Source: CAWUJK01 sp963922865 (lineage in GTDB: Bacteria; Patescibacteriota; Gracilibacteria; BD1-5; UBA6164). Taken from it: a stretch of 44,809 bases of DNA. Position 1 is the first letter of the stretch, and the number at the start of each line of letters is the position of its first letter. This document shows, one piece after another, positions 1 to 9,830 of this stretch. Under the pieces are notes generated by a model. It saw nothing but the letters and a program-made list of their open reading frames with translations. It ran no database searches and was not told the origin of the DNA. The stretch covers positions 1 through 44,809 of the forward strand of contig CAWUJK010000005.1 in the NCBI GenBank assembly GCA_963922865.1, in the 5' to 3' direction. A program made the translations under genes and the position numbers.

Positions 1-1
1 T

Positions 2-232
2 ACTAAATCAAGCAAAACTAATATAGTAAAAGAACTAATGCTACCTTTAGCTGGTCACCGCAATAACGGTGGTTCTACTTTCTACTCTCGTGGTAGCAAT
101 GCGCTCTTGTGGAGTTCCAGTCTTAATGGTTCTCTCGCTCGTGTTAGGTACTTCTACCGGAATAACTCCGGCGTAAACCGTAATAGCCGGAATAAGACTT
201 TCGGTTTCTCAGTTAGGTGTATAAAGGATTAA
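2..232 (+). CDS. C-terminal part of a FISUMP/C-type-lectin-like protein, probable DGR variable region (partial)
   Basis: The gene enters from the left edge; only the last 76 codons are present. The translation has the ending typical of 'Fibrobacter succinogenes major paralogous domain' proteins: G-H-R-N-N-G-G, then L-L-W-S-S-S-L-N-G-S, and finally G-F-S-V-R-C-I-K-D. This CLec-like fold is a common target of diversity-generating retroelements. At positions that are usually Asn in relatives the codons are scattered NNY-type triplets (CGC, AAC, TTC, TAC, CGT, AGC, CTC, CTT), as expected where AAY template codons have been mutagenised. Base use is unlike the rest of the window: by hand count 31 of 60 bases at 101-160 are G or C, against 7 of 60 at 301-360. 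All Gly codons here are GGN, none TGA. Likely a surface-displayed binding protein, but the N-terminus, reverse transcriptase and template repeat are not in view. Confidence 0.8.
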   Translation, partial: TKSSKTNIVKELMLPLAGHRNNGGSTFYSRGSNALLWSSSLNGSLARVRYFYRNNSGVNRNSRNKTFGFSVRCIKD

Positions 233-234
233 AT

Positions 235-268
235 AATAGTCCAAGAGCTATAGCGATTGGTTACTATT
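235..268. repeat. Nested inverted repeat just after the variable-region gene
   Basis: AATAGT plus CCAA on the left pairs with TTGG plus ACTATT on the right (two unpaired T between), and the loop contains a second palindrome, GCTATAGC. It starts two bases after the stop codon. A hairpin or cruciform a few bases downstream of the variable region is a known requirement for efficient homing in the Bordetella phage DGR, so the position fits that role. It could also be a weak terminator, though the T-run is not adjacent. The rest of 269-387 shows nothing else I can support. Confidence 0.5.
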
Positions 269-387
269 ACCCAAATTATTTTAAAAAATATCTATAAATT
301 TGTAGGTATTTTTTTATGTAAAAAATAATTTGATTTTTTATTAAAGTTTATTAAAATTCTACACTGCTTAAGAATCTTAAACCACTT

Positions 388-606
388 ATGCTAAAAAAAA
401 TTTTGATTAAATATACAATTATATTAGTGCTAAATTTATTTGCTTTTTTAGCTCTTTGATATATATTAGACCTAATTTTTGAATCTTGATGAATATTTAT
501 AATACTATCATTGATTCTTAGTATATTTACTCTAGTTATATTTACTCAAATATTAGTTAAAAAAAACTTGAAAAAACTAGAAAAAATAAATGAAAATAAA
601 CACTAA
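388..606 (+). CDS. Small two-helix membrane protein, AtpI-like
   Basis: 72 residues with two hydrophobic helices (about residues 8-29 and 35-55) separated by a short Glu/Ser/Gly/Gly turn, and a Lys-rich cytoplasmic tail. It lies immediately upstream of atpB (5-nt gap), the usual place of the ATP synthase accessory protein AtpI (assembly of the c-ring, or Mg transport in some species). Three TGA codons are read as Gly. Sequence similarity to AtpI is too weak to be certain; the call rests on size, topology and position. Confidence 0.6.
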
Positions 607-611
607 AACCC

Positions 612-1430
612 ATGCTTAATTCTAATACATCTGACTCAATGACTACAAATACACAAGTTAGCACTTGACCACATATTCCAACCATTCAAGGAGAACAATT
701 AGCATATGGTATTTCAAACACCGTAGTTACAACTTTTATATTTGCTCTAATTGTTGTTGCTCTAGTTTTTATTTGAAACAAAGCACTCAAAAGCGATAAA
801 AAATCAAAATTTAAAACATGACTTTTGAGCTTTTTTAAATTCTTTGACGAATACCTAAGATGAGTTTTTGAAGATAAAAATGTAGCTAGAAAATATTTTC
901 CACTAGTAGTTTGAATATTTATAATAATATTTTTCTGAAACCTTTTTGGTTTAGCTATAGACTGGGTATGAACCTCAATATCTGAATCTATACTCCACTA
1001 CCTAAGACCAATGCATAGTGATTTAAACACAACCTTAGTTCTAGCTACAATAACAGTTATTGCATTTCTGACAGTTTGAATAAAAACCCACTGAGTAAGC
1101 TGAACTTTGAAATGATACTTTTTCAACTTTTCCTGAGACAGTATTTGAAATAAAATTGTAAATGTATTTGTCGGGTGGCTTCATTTTATTTGAGTCCCAG
1201 CAACCCTAGCATCACTATCACTTAGACTTTTTTGAAATATATTTGCCTGAATAGTTTTAATATCAGTTATAACTTATCTTTGAGCTTGGATGAGTAGCTC
1301 TATGTTTGAAGTTTGAAGATTTTTATCTATACCATTTTGGTTTTTTGAGTTTTTTGTTGCCTTTGTTCAATCAGTTGTATTTTGAGCACTTATAATATCT
1401 TATATAAACCAGGCAAAAGAAAGCCATTAA
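612..1430 (+). CDS. atpB: ATP synthase F0 subunit a
   Basis: 272 residues, membrane stator subunit forming the two proton half-channels against the c-ring. The diagnostic motif L-S-L-R-L-F-G-N is present, with the essential arginine at about residue 205 (equivalent to E. coli aArg210), followed by N-I-F-A-G. The last helix contains F-V-Q-S-V-V-F-G-A-L, with the conserved Gln, and the protein ends near Y-I-N-Q-A-K-E. Length is normal. TGA occurs about twenty times and falls on glycines, including the G of L-F-G-N. First structural gene of the atp cluster, followed by atpE after 84 nt. Confidence 0.96.
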
Positions 1431-1514
1431 AATAAAATATAGATGAGGAGTTTGTAAAATATACAAATATTTTTAAGCTCTTAATTTATATTTTATAATT
1501 AACAACATAAAAAT

Positions 1515-1739
1515 ATGGAATTAAAAGAATTAGCAATGGCTCTAGCTATTGGTTTAGGAGCTATATGACCTGGTATTGGTATTGGTTTAATAGGTAAAGG
1601 TGCTTTAGAAGCACTAGGAAGAAACCCTGAAGCTTCAGGAAAAATAAACTCACTAACAATTCTTACTATAGCCTTTGCTGAGGCAGTTGCTATATATGCT
1701 CTTGTAATAGCATTTATTATTGGTTTTGTAGAACTATAG
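1515..1739 (+). CDS. atpE: ATP synthase F0 subunit c
   Basis: 74-residue proteolipid with two helices joined by the polar loop G-R-N-P-E-A. The ion-binding carboxylate is Glu56 in A-F-A-E-A-V-A-I-Y. The helix-1 Gln and the Ser that follows the Glu in sodium-binding rings (as in Ilyobacter) are replaced by Ile and Ala, so the ring is predicted to carry protons; that is an inference from known motifs. Only one in-frame TGA occurs, inside the G-P-G-I-G-I-G glycine motif, one of the clearest demonstrations of TGA=Gly in the window. Confidence 0.96.
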
Positions 1740-1781
1740 TTTTTTACCACCATAAATTAAATCTATAAATATAAAAAACAT

Positions 1782-2258
1782 ATGGACTTAAAATTTGTAA
1801 CCCTTGAAACTTTTGTTATACAATTTATTATTTTGCTTTTTGTACTCTGGGTTTTAAATAAATTTTTATTTAAACCATATTTAAGCTACCTTGATAGTTG
1901 GGAAGAAAAACAAACTAAACTCGAAAAAGATTACAAAAATATAGATAAACTAATATCACAAGCTAAAAAAGATTGAGAAACTATATTGGGGGACGCTAGA
2001 AAAAAAGCTGATCTTTTAATAGCAGATGCTGAAAATTTAGCTAAATCTAAAAGAGAATCTATACTTTTAAAAGCTAAATGAGAATCTGAATCTATGATAG
2101 AAGGAGCTAAAGCAGATATAGAAAAAGAAAAATTATCTATGCTTGAGTGAGTTAAATCTAAACTAGTAGATATCGTTTTGAAATTTAATAGAAAATTATT
2201 TAGTGAAGAAAAACTAAATAAAGATTTTTTAGAAAAAAGTTTAGCTAATATTAAATAA
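1782..2258 (+). CDS. atpF: ATP synthase F0 subunit b
   Basis: 158 residues: a single N-terminal membrane helix (about residues 8-30) followed by a long charged alpha-helical region rich in Lys, Glu and Ala, the peripheral-stalk architecture of subunit b. The segment F-L-F-K-P-Y-L-S-Y-L after the membrane helix is typical of the family. Three TGA codons are read as Gly in the helical region (for example G-E-T-I-L-G-D-A). ATG at 1782 follows an A-rich leader; the stop is 4 nt before atpH. Confidence 0.93.
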
Positions 2259-2262
2259 TATT

Positions 2263-2622
2263 ATGATGAAAAATATCAAAAATAATTTTGAATGATTAAG
2301 TATTTTAGAGTTAAAAAAAATACTAAAATCTCTAGTTTTATATAAAGATTTATCTTTAAAAATGTGAAGTAGAGGAAAAACTCTTTTTTCTAGATTACAT
2401 TCAAAAAAAGATATTTATAAAATTGAGTATTTTGATTCTATAAGTAAAAATGAAGCTTTAAAGCAAGGTTTATTAGCTTATGAAAAAATTTTTGATGAAA
2501 AACCAAATCCAAACGATATTATTATGAAACAAAAAAGTAGTTTATCTTGATGAATAAGAATATACAAAAATGATAATATGAGTGATATCAGTTTCAAAAA
2601 ATTAGAAAATATTTTAATATAA
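2263..2622 (+). CDS. atpH: ATP synthase F1 subunit delta, shortened
   Basis: 119 residues between atpF and atpA. The C-terminal L-S-G-G-I-R-I-Y-K-N-D followed by S-F-K-K-L-E-N-I-L matches the OSCP/delta C-terminal signature (a Gly-Gly beta hairpin then a helix ending in K-L-x-x-L). Standard delta subunits are about 175-180 residues, so the N-terminal helical bundle that binds the alpha subunits is much reduced or replaced. Both Gly in the hairpin are TGA. Two ATG codons (2263 and 2266) are possible starts. The identification rests on position plus the C-terminal motif. Confidence 0.75.
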
Positions 2623-2641
2623 ATTTATAATTACGAAAAAT

Positions 2642-4147
2642 ATGAGTGAAAACTTATTAAATAATGTTATAAGTGAGCTAGAGTCTAAGATTGACAGTAT
2701 TAAACTAGACCCAAAAATAGAAAACTCTTGAGAAGTCTTTTATTTGTGAGACGGTATAGCCAAAGTAACTGGACTTAGAAAAGTAGCTTATAATGAAGTT
2801 GTTGAATTTGAATCATGAGCTAAATGAATAGCTCTTAACCTTGACGAACACTTTGTTTGAGTGGTTGTTTTAGAGTGATTTAATTCTATAAAAGAATGAG
2901 AAACAGTAAAAACAACCGGAAAAACCTTGAGTGTACCAGTTTGAGATGAATTAGTTGGTAGGGTAGTAAACGCTATATGAGAACCTATAGACGGACTTGG
3001 TTCGATTAAGGCTAGGCAGCATTATCCTGTAGAAAGAGTTGCTGAGTGAGTGATGTCTAGAAAATCTGTTCATGAACCACTTGAAACTTGATTGAAAGCA
3101 ATTGATGCCCTTGTACCAATTGGAAGATGACAAAGAGAACTTATAATTTGAGATAGACAAACTTGAAAAACTCAAGTAGCAATTGATGCCATACTAAATC
3201 AAAAATGACAATGAGTTACATGTGTTTATGTAGCTATTGGTCAAAAAGAATGAAAAATAGCTAGAGTTATTGAGGAGCTAAGAAAAAGAGGAGCTATGGA
3301 TTATACTATAGTGGTCTCAGCCTCAGCTTCTGATCCTGCTTCTATGCAGTATTTATCACCATATGCTGGTTGTGCTATGGCTGAGTATTTTATGTATAAC
3401 AAAAAACATTCTTTAATAATATATGATGATTTATCTAAACAAGCAAATGCATATAGAGAAATGTCATTACTTTTAAGAAGACCACCAGGTAGAGAAGCAT
3501 ACCCTTGAGATGTTTTTTATACTCACTCAAGACTACTTGAAAGATCAGCAAAATTAAATGAGCAAATGTGAGCTTGATCAATGACAGCACTGCCAATTAT
3601 TGAAACTCAAGCTTGAGATGTTTCAGCCTATATACCTACCAATGTAATATCAATTACAGATGGGCAAATATTTCTTGATTCAAATCTATTTAACTCAGGA
3701 CAAAGACCAGCAATTGATGTATGATTATCAGTTTCAAGAGTTTGAGGTTCAGCTCAAATAAAAGCTATGAAAAAAGTTTCTGGAACATTAAAACTTGACC
3801 TAGCCCAATTTAGAGAACTAGCAGCCTTTTCACAATTTGCCTCTGACCTAGATGAAGCTACTAAAAATCAACTTGATAGGTGAGAAGCTATGATGAATTT
3901 GCTAAAACAATGAGTATATTCTCCAGTTAGTGTAGCTAAACAGGTTTGTTCTATATATGCTGGGTCTAAATGATTTTTAGATAAAATTGATTTAAGTAAA
4001 ATTTCTAAATTTGAGCAGGAGCTTTATACAAAACTTGACGAGCAAAAAACTATTTTGGAAGATATAAATAAAAATAAGATGTATAGTGATGAAAGTGTTG
4101 CAAAACTTGAAGAAATAATAAAAGGTATTGTGGAGATGAATAAGTAG
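2642..4147 (+). CDS. atpA: ATP synthase F1 subunit alpha
   Basis: 501 residues, normal length. Walker A G-D-R-Q-T-G-K-T starts at residue 170 with both glycines encoded by TGA, followed by Q-V-A-I-D-A-I. Other family blocks: P-V-G-D-E-L-V-G-R-V-V-N near residue 100, R-R-P-P-G-R-E-A-Y-P-G-D-V-F, and the I-S-I-T-D-G-Q-I-F segment. Non-catalytic nucleotide-binding subunit of the F1 hexamer. The gene is followed not by atpG, as usual, but by a 94-nt gap with its own promoter and a toxin-antitoxin module. Confidence 0.97.
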
Positions 4148-4180
4148 ATTTTATTAGCTAAACTTCATATAAAAGAAATT

Positions 4181-4208
4181 TTGAAATAATTTTTATAGTA
4201 AGTATAAT
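4181..4208 (+). promoter_or_regulatory. Promoter for the toxin-antitoxin module
   Basis: TTGAAA (4181-4186) and TATAAT (4203-4208) with a 16-bp spacer, 33 nt upstream of the next start codon. This is close to the sigma-70 consensus and implies that the module between atpA and atpG is transcribed independently. Confidence 0.6.
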
Positions 4209-4241
4209 CTATTTTGCATATTTTATAAATATTAAAATGAT

Positions 4242-4433
4242 ATGAAAACTGTAGAAGTAGAAATACCAAAAGAGTTTGAGAAAGCTTTTAATGAAAAAAG
4301 AGTAGGGTATTTAAGTTTTTTAAAAACACTAAATGATTTAGAAGAAAATAAATGGACTGATTATAAACTTGAAGAACCTTTAGAGATAACTAAATTTTCT
4401 AAAATTTTAAAAAAGGAGTTTTATGGTAAGTAA
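4242..4433 (+). CDS. Probable antitoxin of a RelE/ParE-type pair
   Basis: 63 residues, acidic and Lys/Glu-rich, beginning M-K-T-V-E-V-E-I-P-K-E-F. It directly precedes, and overlaps by 11 nt, a RelE/ParE-like toxin gene, which is the standard order and coupling of type II toxin-antitoxin operons. I do not recognise a DNA-binding fold with confidence (the start could form a beta strand as in AbrB/RHH antitoxins), so the assignment comes from context. No TGA codons. Promoter at 4181-4208. Confidence 0.6.
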   Translation: MKTVEVEIPKEFEKAFNEKRVGYLSFLKTLNDLEENKWTDYKLEEPLEITKFSKILKKEFYGK

Positions 4434-4650
4434 ATGGTTAAAAATAGTAAATAAATCTATTTATAGAGATCAAATATATGATAGTGTTATAAAAATAAAA
4501 AATTGAAACTGGGAATCTTTAGATATAAAAAGGATTTGATGAAAAAAATGATACTATAGATGCAGAATATGAAAAATAAGGATTATATTTTTTGAAAAAG
4601 ATTGAAATTATTTTGTTGATGAAGTTTGATATAGAGGAGATATTTATTAA
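4423..4650 (+). CDS. RelE/ParE-family toxin
   Basis: 75 residues, visible only when TGA is read as Gly (7 TGA codons). The C-terminal half has the RelE/ParE pattern: G-Y-Y-R-C-R-I-G-K-I-R-I-I-F, then D-G-N-Y-F-V-D-E-V-G-Y-R-G-D-I-Y, that is, the 'yRlRvGkyRiif...' strands and the 'v..ighR.diY' end. Family members cleave mRNA on the ribosome or poison gyrase; which one cannot be told here. The ATG at 4423 overlaps the antitoxin and is preceded by AAAAAGGAG, one of the few good Shine-Dalgarno sequences in the window. The stop abuts the next start. Confidence 0.8.
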
Positions 4651-4872
4651 ATGATTATTATGAAAATAGAATATGATAATTTGTCAGATGCTATGTATAG
4701 ATTTTTTGATAAAAAAATAGTAAAAACAGTAGAATTATGAGATGCTATTACTGATTTTGATATTGATTGAAACATAGTTTGAATTGAAATGATTTGAGTT
4801 AAAGCTCATTTTGAAAAAAATAATATCTTTATTGCTTCCAAAGATGAAAAATTAGAAATAGCTTTAAATTAA
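4651..4872 (+). CDS. DUF2283 family protein
   Basis: 73 residues with the DUF2283 pattern: I-E-Y-D-N-L-S-D-A-M-Y at the start, T-V-E-L-G-D-A-I-T-D-F-D-I-D-G-N-I-V-G-I-E-M-I-G-V in the middle. Function is unknown; these small proteins often sit next to toxin genes and may act as antitoxins or modulators. It starts on the base after the toxin stop codon, so translation is probably coupled. A second in-frame ATG is at 4660. Confidence 0.8.
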
Positions 4873-4922
4873 AAACTTTGCTTGAAATGAATAAATAAAC
4901 TTTAATATTTAAAAACTTTTTT

Positions 4923-5150
4923 ATGAGAATATTTGCTATGATTGTTAACTATATTTTTGTATGACTTGCTGTTTTGGCATGTGTTTCACTTATACAAGAA
5001 TATAGTACTGATGTGTTATTGGGATCTATGTTATTTTTTATAATAACTATTCCAAATCTAATATATTTACACATGAATAAACCTATTGATTCAGAAAAAG
5101 AATCTCTTAAAAAAGAAATTAATGATTTAAAATCAAAACTAGAAAAATAA
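4923..5150 (+). CDS. Small membrane protein with a coiled-coil tail
   Basis: 75 residues: two hydrophobic segments (about 5-22 and 29-50), then a charged helix with a heptad-like pattern (E-K-E-S-L-K-K-E-I-N-D-L-K-S-K-L). I do not recognise a family. It lies 15 nt before atpG, so it is probably cotranscribed with it. It could be a divergent ATP synthase accessory factor or part of the inserted accessory module. Confidence 0.6.
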
Positions 5151-5165
5151 TTAATATAAAAAAAT

Positions 5166-6071
5166 ATGTCAAATGGTAAGGAAATAAAAAGAAAAATAAG
5201 TTCTATAAAAAACACTTGAAAAATAACAAAGGCTATGGAACTTATTTCTACTGTAAAAATGAAAAAAGCCCAAGATTTAGCGGTTTCAAAAAGAAAATTT
5301 GTTTTGGAAATTTTGAAAGTTTTTACTAGAATAGAACCATTTTTAAATGATATGGTATTTTTTAATAAACCAAAGTCTAAAAAAACTTTAGCAGTTGTTA
5401 TAACTTCTAATAAATGACTTTGCTGAGGATATAATATAAATGTTTTTAAAGAGGTTAACAATTATTCTAAAAATTCTACAAATGATATAGATTATATTAC
5501 TTTGGGTAAAAAAGCATCTTATTTTGTTGCTAGAACTTGAAATAACTTGCTTGCTGATTTTTCTAGTACTTTTACAGATAATATAGAATCACCTTTTTCT
5601 AGAAATATATCTAGAATGATAATAGATGAATTTTTGACCCAAAAATATGAAAATGTAGTCATTTTCTACAACCGTTTTGTAAATACTATAACCCAAAAAC
5701 CTGTTGCAAGAGAGTTTCTTTGTCTTGATGCTGAAAAAATAAAAGAGTATCTCTTATCAATAGTAAAGGATCATTATGATTTAGAAAAAGAATTATCTTC
5801 ACAAAATATTTCTAACTATGAAGTTGAACCAAGTATTGAAGACTTAGCCGAAAATATTATTCCAATGATTCTTGATATGATGTTTTTTGATATTTTACTT
5901 GAAGCAAAGGCTTCTGAACATAGTTCTAGGATGATTGCTATGAAAAATGCTAAAGATAATGCCAAAAAAATAGCTGATGAATTAACTTTAGTTTATAATA
6001 AGGCTAGGCAAGCTGCGATTACAAGAGAGGTATCTGAAATAACAGCTGGAGTTGAATCTATGAAAGAGTAG
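5166..6071 (+). CDS. atpG: ATP synthase F1 subunit gamma
   Basis: 301 residues, the rotor shaft. The N-terminal block R-K-I-S-S-I-K-N-T-G-K-I-T-K-A-M-E-L-I and V-K-M-K-K-A are diagnostic, as are G-L-C-G-G-Y-N near residue 85 (first, and second-of-pair Gly by TGA) and the C-terminal A-S-E-H-S-S-R-M-I-A-M-K-N-A and I-T-R-E-V-S-E-I-T-A-G block. Length is normal. Instead of atpD the next genes are a small membrane protein and the large STAND protein. Confidence 0.96.
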
Positions 6072-6088
6072 ATATTTTCTCTTATATC

Positions 6089-6118
6089 TTGGTACTTTAC
6101 AATTTAAACTTTTATAAT
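6089..6118 (+). promoter_or_regulatory. Promoter upstream of the membrane protein and STAND gene
   Basis: TTGGTA (6089-6094), 18-bp spacer, TATAAT (6113-6118), 14 nt before the ATG at 6133. The -10 element sits in the same octamer TATAATCT seen at 4203 and 9788. It would give the inserted pair its own transcription. Confidence 0.5.
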
Positions 6119-6132
6119 CTAGTTTTTAAACT

Positions 6133-6468
6133 ATGAAACTACCAGTTTTTATTAAAATTGTTACAAATGTTACATTTTACATAATATATGTTCTATTTGT
6201 AACACTAATAATTAGTTTTGCTCTTCCTTTAGTTTTTGGTATTTTTATTGAGAATGGTAGTAAGCAGTCTAGTTTAATACAATTTATTATAGCCGTAGCA
6301 GTTTTATTTATTAGTGTTGTTTATAGAAAATATTTTTATATTTGTATCAACGTGGATGAAAATAAAATAGAAAAAAAAGTTGAAAGTGATATAATAGAAA
6401 GGCAAAATAAAGACTTTGAAAAATTAGGTAATGATTGATTAGATATTCTTATAGCAAAAGAAAAATAA
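6133..6468 (+). CDS. Two-helix membrane protein of unknown function
   Basis: 111 residues with two long hydrophobic helices (about 10-40 and 48-68) and a charged C-terminal third containing I-E-K-K-V-E-S-D-I-I-E-R. One TGA (Gly) near the end. No family recognised. It is 16 nt upstream of the SEFIR/TIR-STAND gene, so the two are likely cotranscribed; it might be a partner or membrane effector of that protein, but nothing in its sequence shows this. Confidence 0.6.
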
Positions 6469-6484
6469 ATTTTAAAATTAATGT

Positions 6485-9400
6485 ATGGAGGACTTTAATT
6501 ATACTTTTGATAAAAATAATCTTAATTATGCTAATTTTGAAGATAGGGAATTTGCGGTTAAGTTTTATTTTAAAAATTGTTGTTTAGAAAAATTTTTAGC
6601 GAATATAAAAAGAGATTATCCCGAAAATGTTAAAATATTTTTAAGTCATACAACATGGGATGATAATGATGATATAGATAATAATTTAAAAAGAATAGCA
6701 AAATATTTTATAAGTGTTTGATTAGAAGTTATTCTTGATAAGTTTAATGCTCCAGATGATTTAAATAAATTTATGCAATATGAAATATCATCATCTAATA
6801 AATGAGTTTTAGTGTGAACTCCAAATTTAAAAACAAAAATAGATAAAAATTTAGAAGAAAATACTATAAAGAGTAAGCAAGAAAATATTACTAAAGAATA
6901 TAAGCTCTACAAATTAAAAATAAAAGAGAATTGAGAAGATTGGGTATTACCAATACTTATAAAATGAAAAAGAAAACAGTCATTTCCTTTTGAATTTTTA
7001 GAAAATTTTTGACACTTACTTGTTCATAAATTTACAAATAAAGATTGAGAATTTGATGAAACTCAAATTTTTGAGAAAATCCCAAAATTAATTAAAAAAA
7101 TATTAGAAATAAAAGATGACAATGAAAAATATTTAATTGATTTTAACTCTTATAGTAAAGAAGTAAATAATATTTCAAATTTGAAAGTTAGTGAAATAGA
7201 ATTCTTTTTTGAAAAAATTATTAAAAATAAAAATTTATTAAATATAGATAGCCTGATAAATTGAATTGATCTTGATTTTATTCTTGAAAATTCAGAAGTT
7301 AGATGAACTCAAGAAGAAAGATATTTATCTGAAATAAAGTATTTTTCTTGAAGAGTGAAAGAAATATTGTTTTTGAATAATATTTTATTCCCAAATATAT
7401 GAAATAAAACATGAGTAACAGTCATAAATTGAAAATGAGGAATATGAAAGTCAGCTATAGCTAAACAATTTGCAAGTATTAATCAAGATAACCATACATT
7501 TAATTTTATCATAAATTGTAGTGATAAGACACAAATGAAAATTAGTTATGATGAGTTATCAAAGAGATTAGGTATATCAATATATGAAAAATCTTTAGAG
7601 GATTTAATCCTAGAAGTGAAAGAAAAATTGTCAAAGCAAAATAATTATTGATGGCTCTTAATATTTGATAATGTAATAAAACAGGAAGATGTATCAAGTT
7701 GTATTCCGCTATTTTGATGAAGTGTTATAATCACAACCCAAGATACTAATTGGGAATTATGAGATTACAATATTCAAAATTTAGATATACTTACAAAATG
7801 AGAATGATTTGAGTTAGTTTCTAAGATATTATGAACTTTTGGAGAAAATATAGATGAAAATGAAAAAACTGATATACAAAAATTAGTTAAAAGACTTTGA
7901 AAACATCCTCTAGCACTAAAAAATGCATCTTTTTATATAAAAAATACAGGTAGATCAGTTAAATACTATCTTAGTTTACTTGATAGGGGTTTTCCTAGTC
8001 TTATGAAACTAAACATAAAATTATTTGATTATGAGAAAACTATATATGAAAGTTTGAGTATTTCTTTAGAAAATATCCAAGATCCATTTTTAAAAGAGTT
8101 TTTTTATTTTATGTCTTTTTTAGATGAGACTAATTTGCCACTTGATTTTATAAAACAAATATCTGAAATATATCCAATTAGTATTACAGATGAGATAGAA
8201 AAAGAATTATACTTTAATGATTGTTTGAGTTATTGATATAAATATTCTATAATAGAAAAAAATGAAAAAACAGATGATCCTCATATTCATAGATTACAAA
8301 ATGAAATAATCAATATTTCAATTCCGTGAGATAGTAAGTATTATATAGAACTTCTTGTAAAATATATGAAAAGTTATTGTGAATACGATACAAATAATCC
8401 AAATGAGAAAGACACAATGAAAGATATGAATTCCCATATTTTTAAAATTTCTTCTTTTATATTTGATGAGTTTGTGACTAATGGTTATAAGAAGGTAGAA
8501 AATATAGACAAACAAATTGAATTAGATACAATAGAATTATTAAAAAGATCGAGTGATTATTCAAGAAGTATTGCTAATAATTTTAGTAAAAGTATAGACA
8601 TAAATACTCGTTTAATTTCTTACTGTAAAAATATGGATCAAAATAGTACTGTAGAGCAAATAGAAAACTATTATAATCTCTGAAAGACCTTTATAGAAAA
8701 ATGAGATTATAATAAAGCAAAAAAAGAGATAAATAATTGAATAGATATCTCCAAAGAGCTAAAAAATGAGATTGAAGAAGCTAAAGGTTATGTGTTTTTG
8801 ATAAGATGTTATGAATTTTTATGAAATTATAATGAATGAATAAAGTTTTTTGAAAAAGCTAAAAGCTTGTTTGATAAAAATTCAATTAAGGATAGTTTAG
8901 ATGTTGCTTTGATGTGGAATAATGCTTGAAATATAAATTATCAAATTTGACATTATGATGATTATTTATTATTTCATAAAAAAGCATTAAAAATTAGATT
9001 AAGTGATTCATGAGATAATAATATAATAATTTCTGATAACTATAATAGTATTTGATTCGCATATTATTGCTTATGAAATTATAAACAGTCATTGAAATAT
9101 CATAATAAATCACTCAAAATAAAAGTAGCTTTATTTTGAGAATATCATACTATTACTGCATTAAGTTATAACAATATTTGAGTAACTTATGAATACATTT
9201 GAGATTATGAAAAATCTTTATATTATGCAAAAAAAGTATTGAAGATTCGTAGAAAAAAATTATGAGAAAATCATATTCTCACAGCATTAAGTTATAATAA
9301 TATTTGAGTATCATACCAATTTCAATGAAATTATGAAAAAGCTTTGGAATATCATAATAATTCTTTAGAAATAAGAAAAAATATATCAACTATTAATACA

Positions 9401-9757
9401 GATATTGCAATGAGCTATACCAATATTTGATATGTATTTATAAAACAAAAAAAATATAAAGAAGCTAGGGAGCAACTTAGTAAATCAATAAATGTATTTG
9501 AGAAAAATACTATTAAAGATTCCATTTTTCTTTGAGATGCTTATATGTATCTATGAGAATTAGACTTTGAAGAACAAAACTATAAAGATTCAGAAGCAAA
9601 TATATTTGAGGCACTGGAAATTTATGAAAAAACTTCAAGAAAAAAAGAATTGAAAGAATGTTATATTTTACTTATAAAAATTTACAAAAAAACTTGAGAG
9701 CAAGAGAAAGTAGAAGAGTTTGAATATAAATTAGAAAATTTAGAAACCAAAAACTAA
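6485..9757 (+). CDS. SEFIR/TIR - NB-ARC-like NTPase - TPR protein (bacterial NLR/STAND type)
   Basis: 1090 residues; dozens of TGA codons are read as Gly. Domain order: (1) a SEFIR/TIR-like domain at about 48-115, with K-I-F-L-S-H-T at 50-56, V-I-L-D-K-F at 82-87, F-M-Q-Y-E with Glu100 (the place of the TIR NADase glutamate in a rough alignment), and V-L-V-G-T-P-N; (2) a STAND NTPase with Walker A G-K-G-G-I-G-K-S at 316-323, Walker B L-L-I-F-D with Asp395, an S-V-I-I-T-T-Q-D strand, and G-K-H-P-L-A-L at 472; (3) a C-terminal array (about 690-1080) of TPRs of kinesin-light-chain type, with repeated L-S-Y-N-N-I-G-V and N-Y-E-K-A-L-E-Y-H. This is the plan of prokaryotic antiphage sensors: TPRs sense, the NTPase oligomerises, the TIR/SEFIR acts. 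It lies between atpG and atpD on the same strand. A signalling role other than defence is possible. Confidence 0.9.
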
Positions 9758-9766
9758 AAATTAATA

Positions 9767-9793
9767 TTGAATATTTTTTTAAATCTATATAAT
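9767..9793 (+). promoter_or_regulatory. Probable promoter for atpD-atpC
   Basis: TTGAAT (9767-9772) and TATAAT (9788-9793), spacer 15 bp, in the 73-nt gap after the STAND gene. It would let atpDC be transcribed independently of the inserted gene. The spacer is a little short. Confidence 0.4.
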
Positions 9794-9830
9794 CTTTACC
9801 TGTAACAATGTTTCTTAAATAATTAAAATT

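Noticed and set aside
2951..3175. Minus-strand open frame inside atpA
   Set aside because: It is antisense to a fully conserved gene and shows no family motif.
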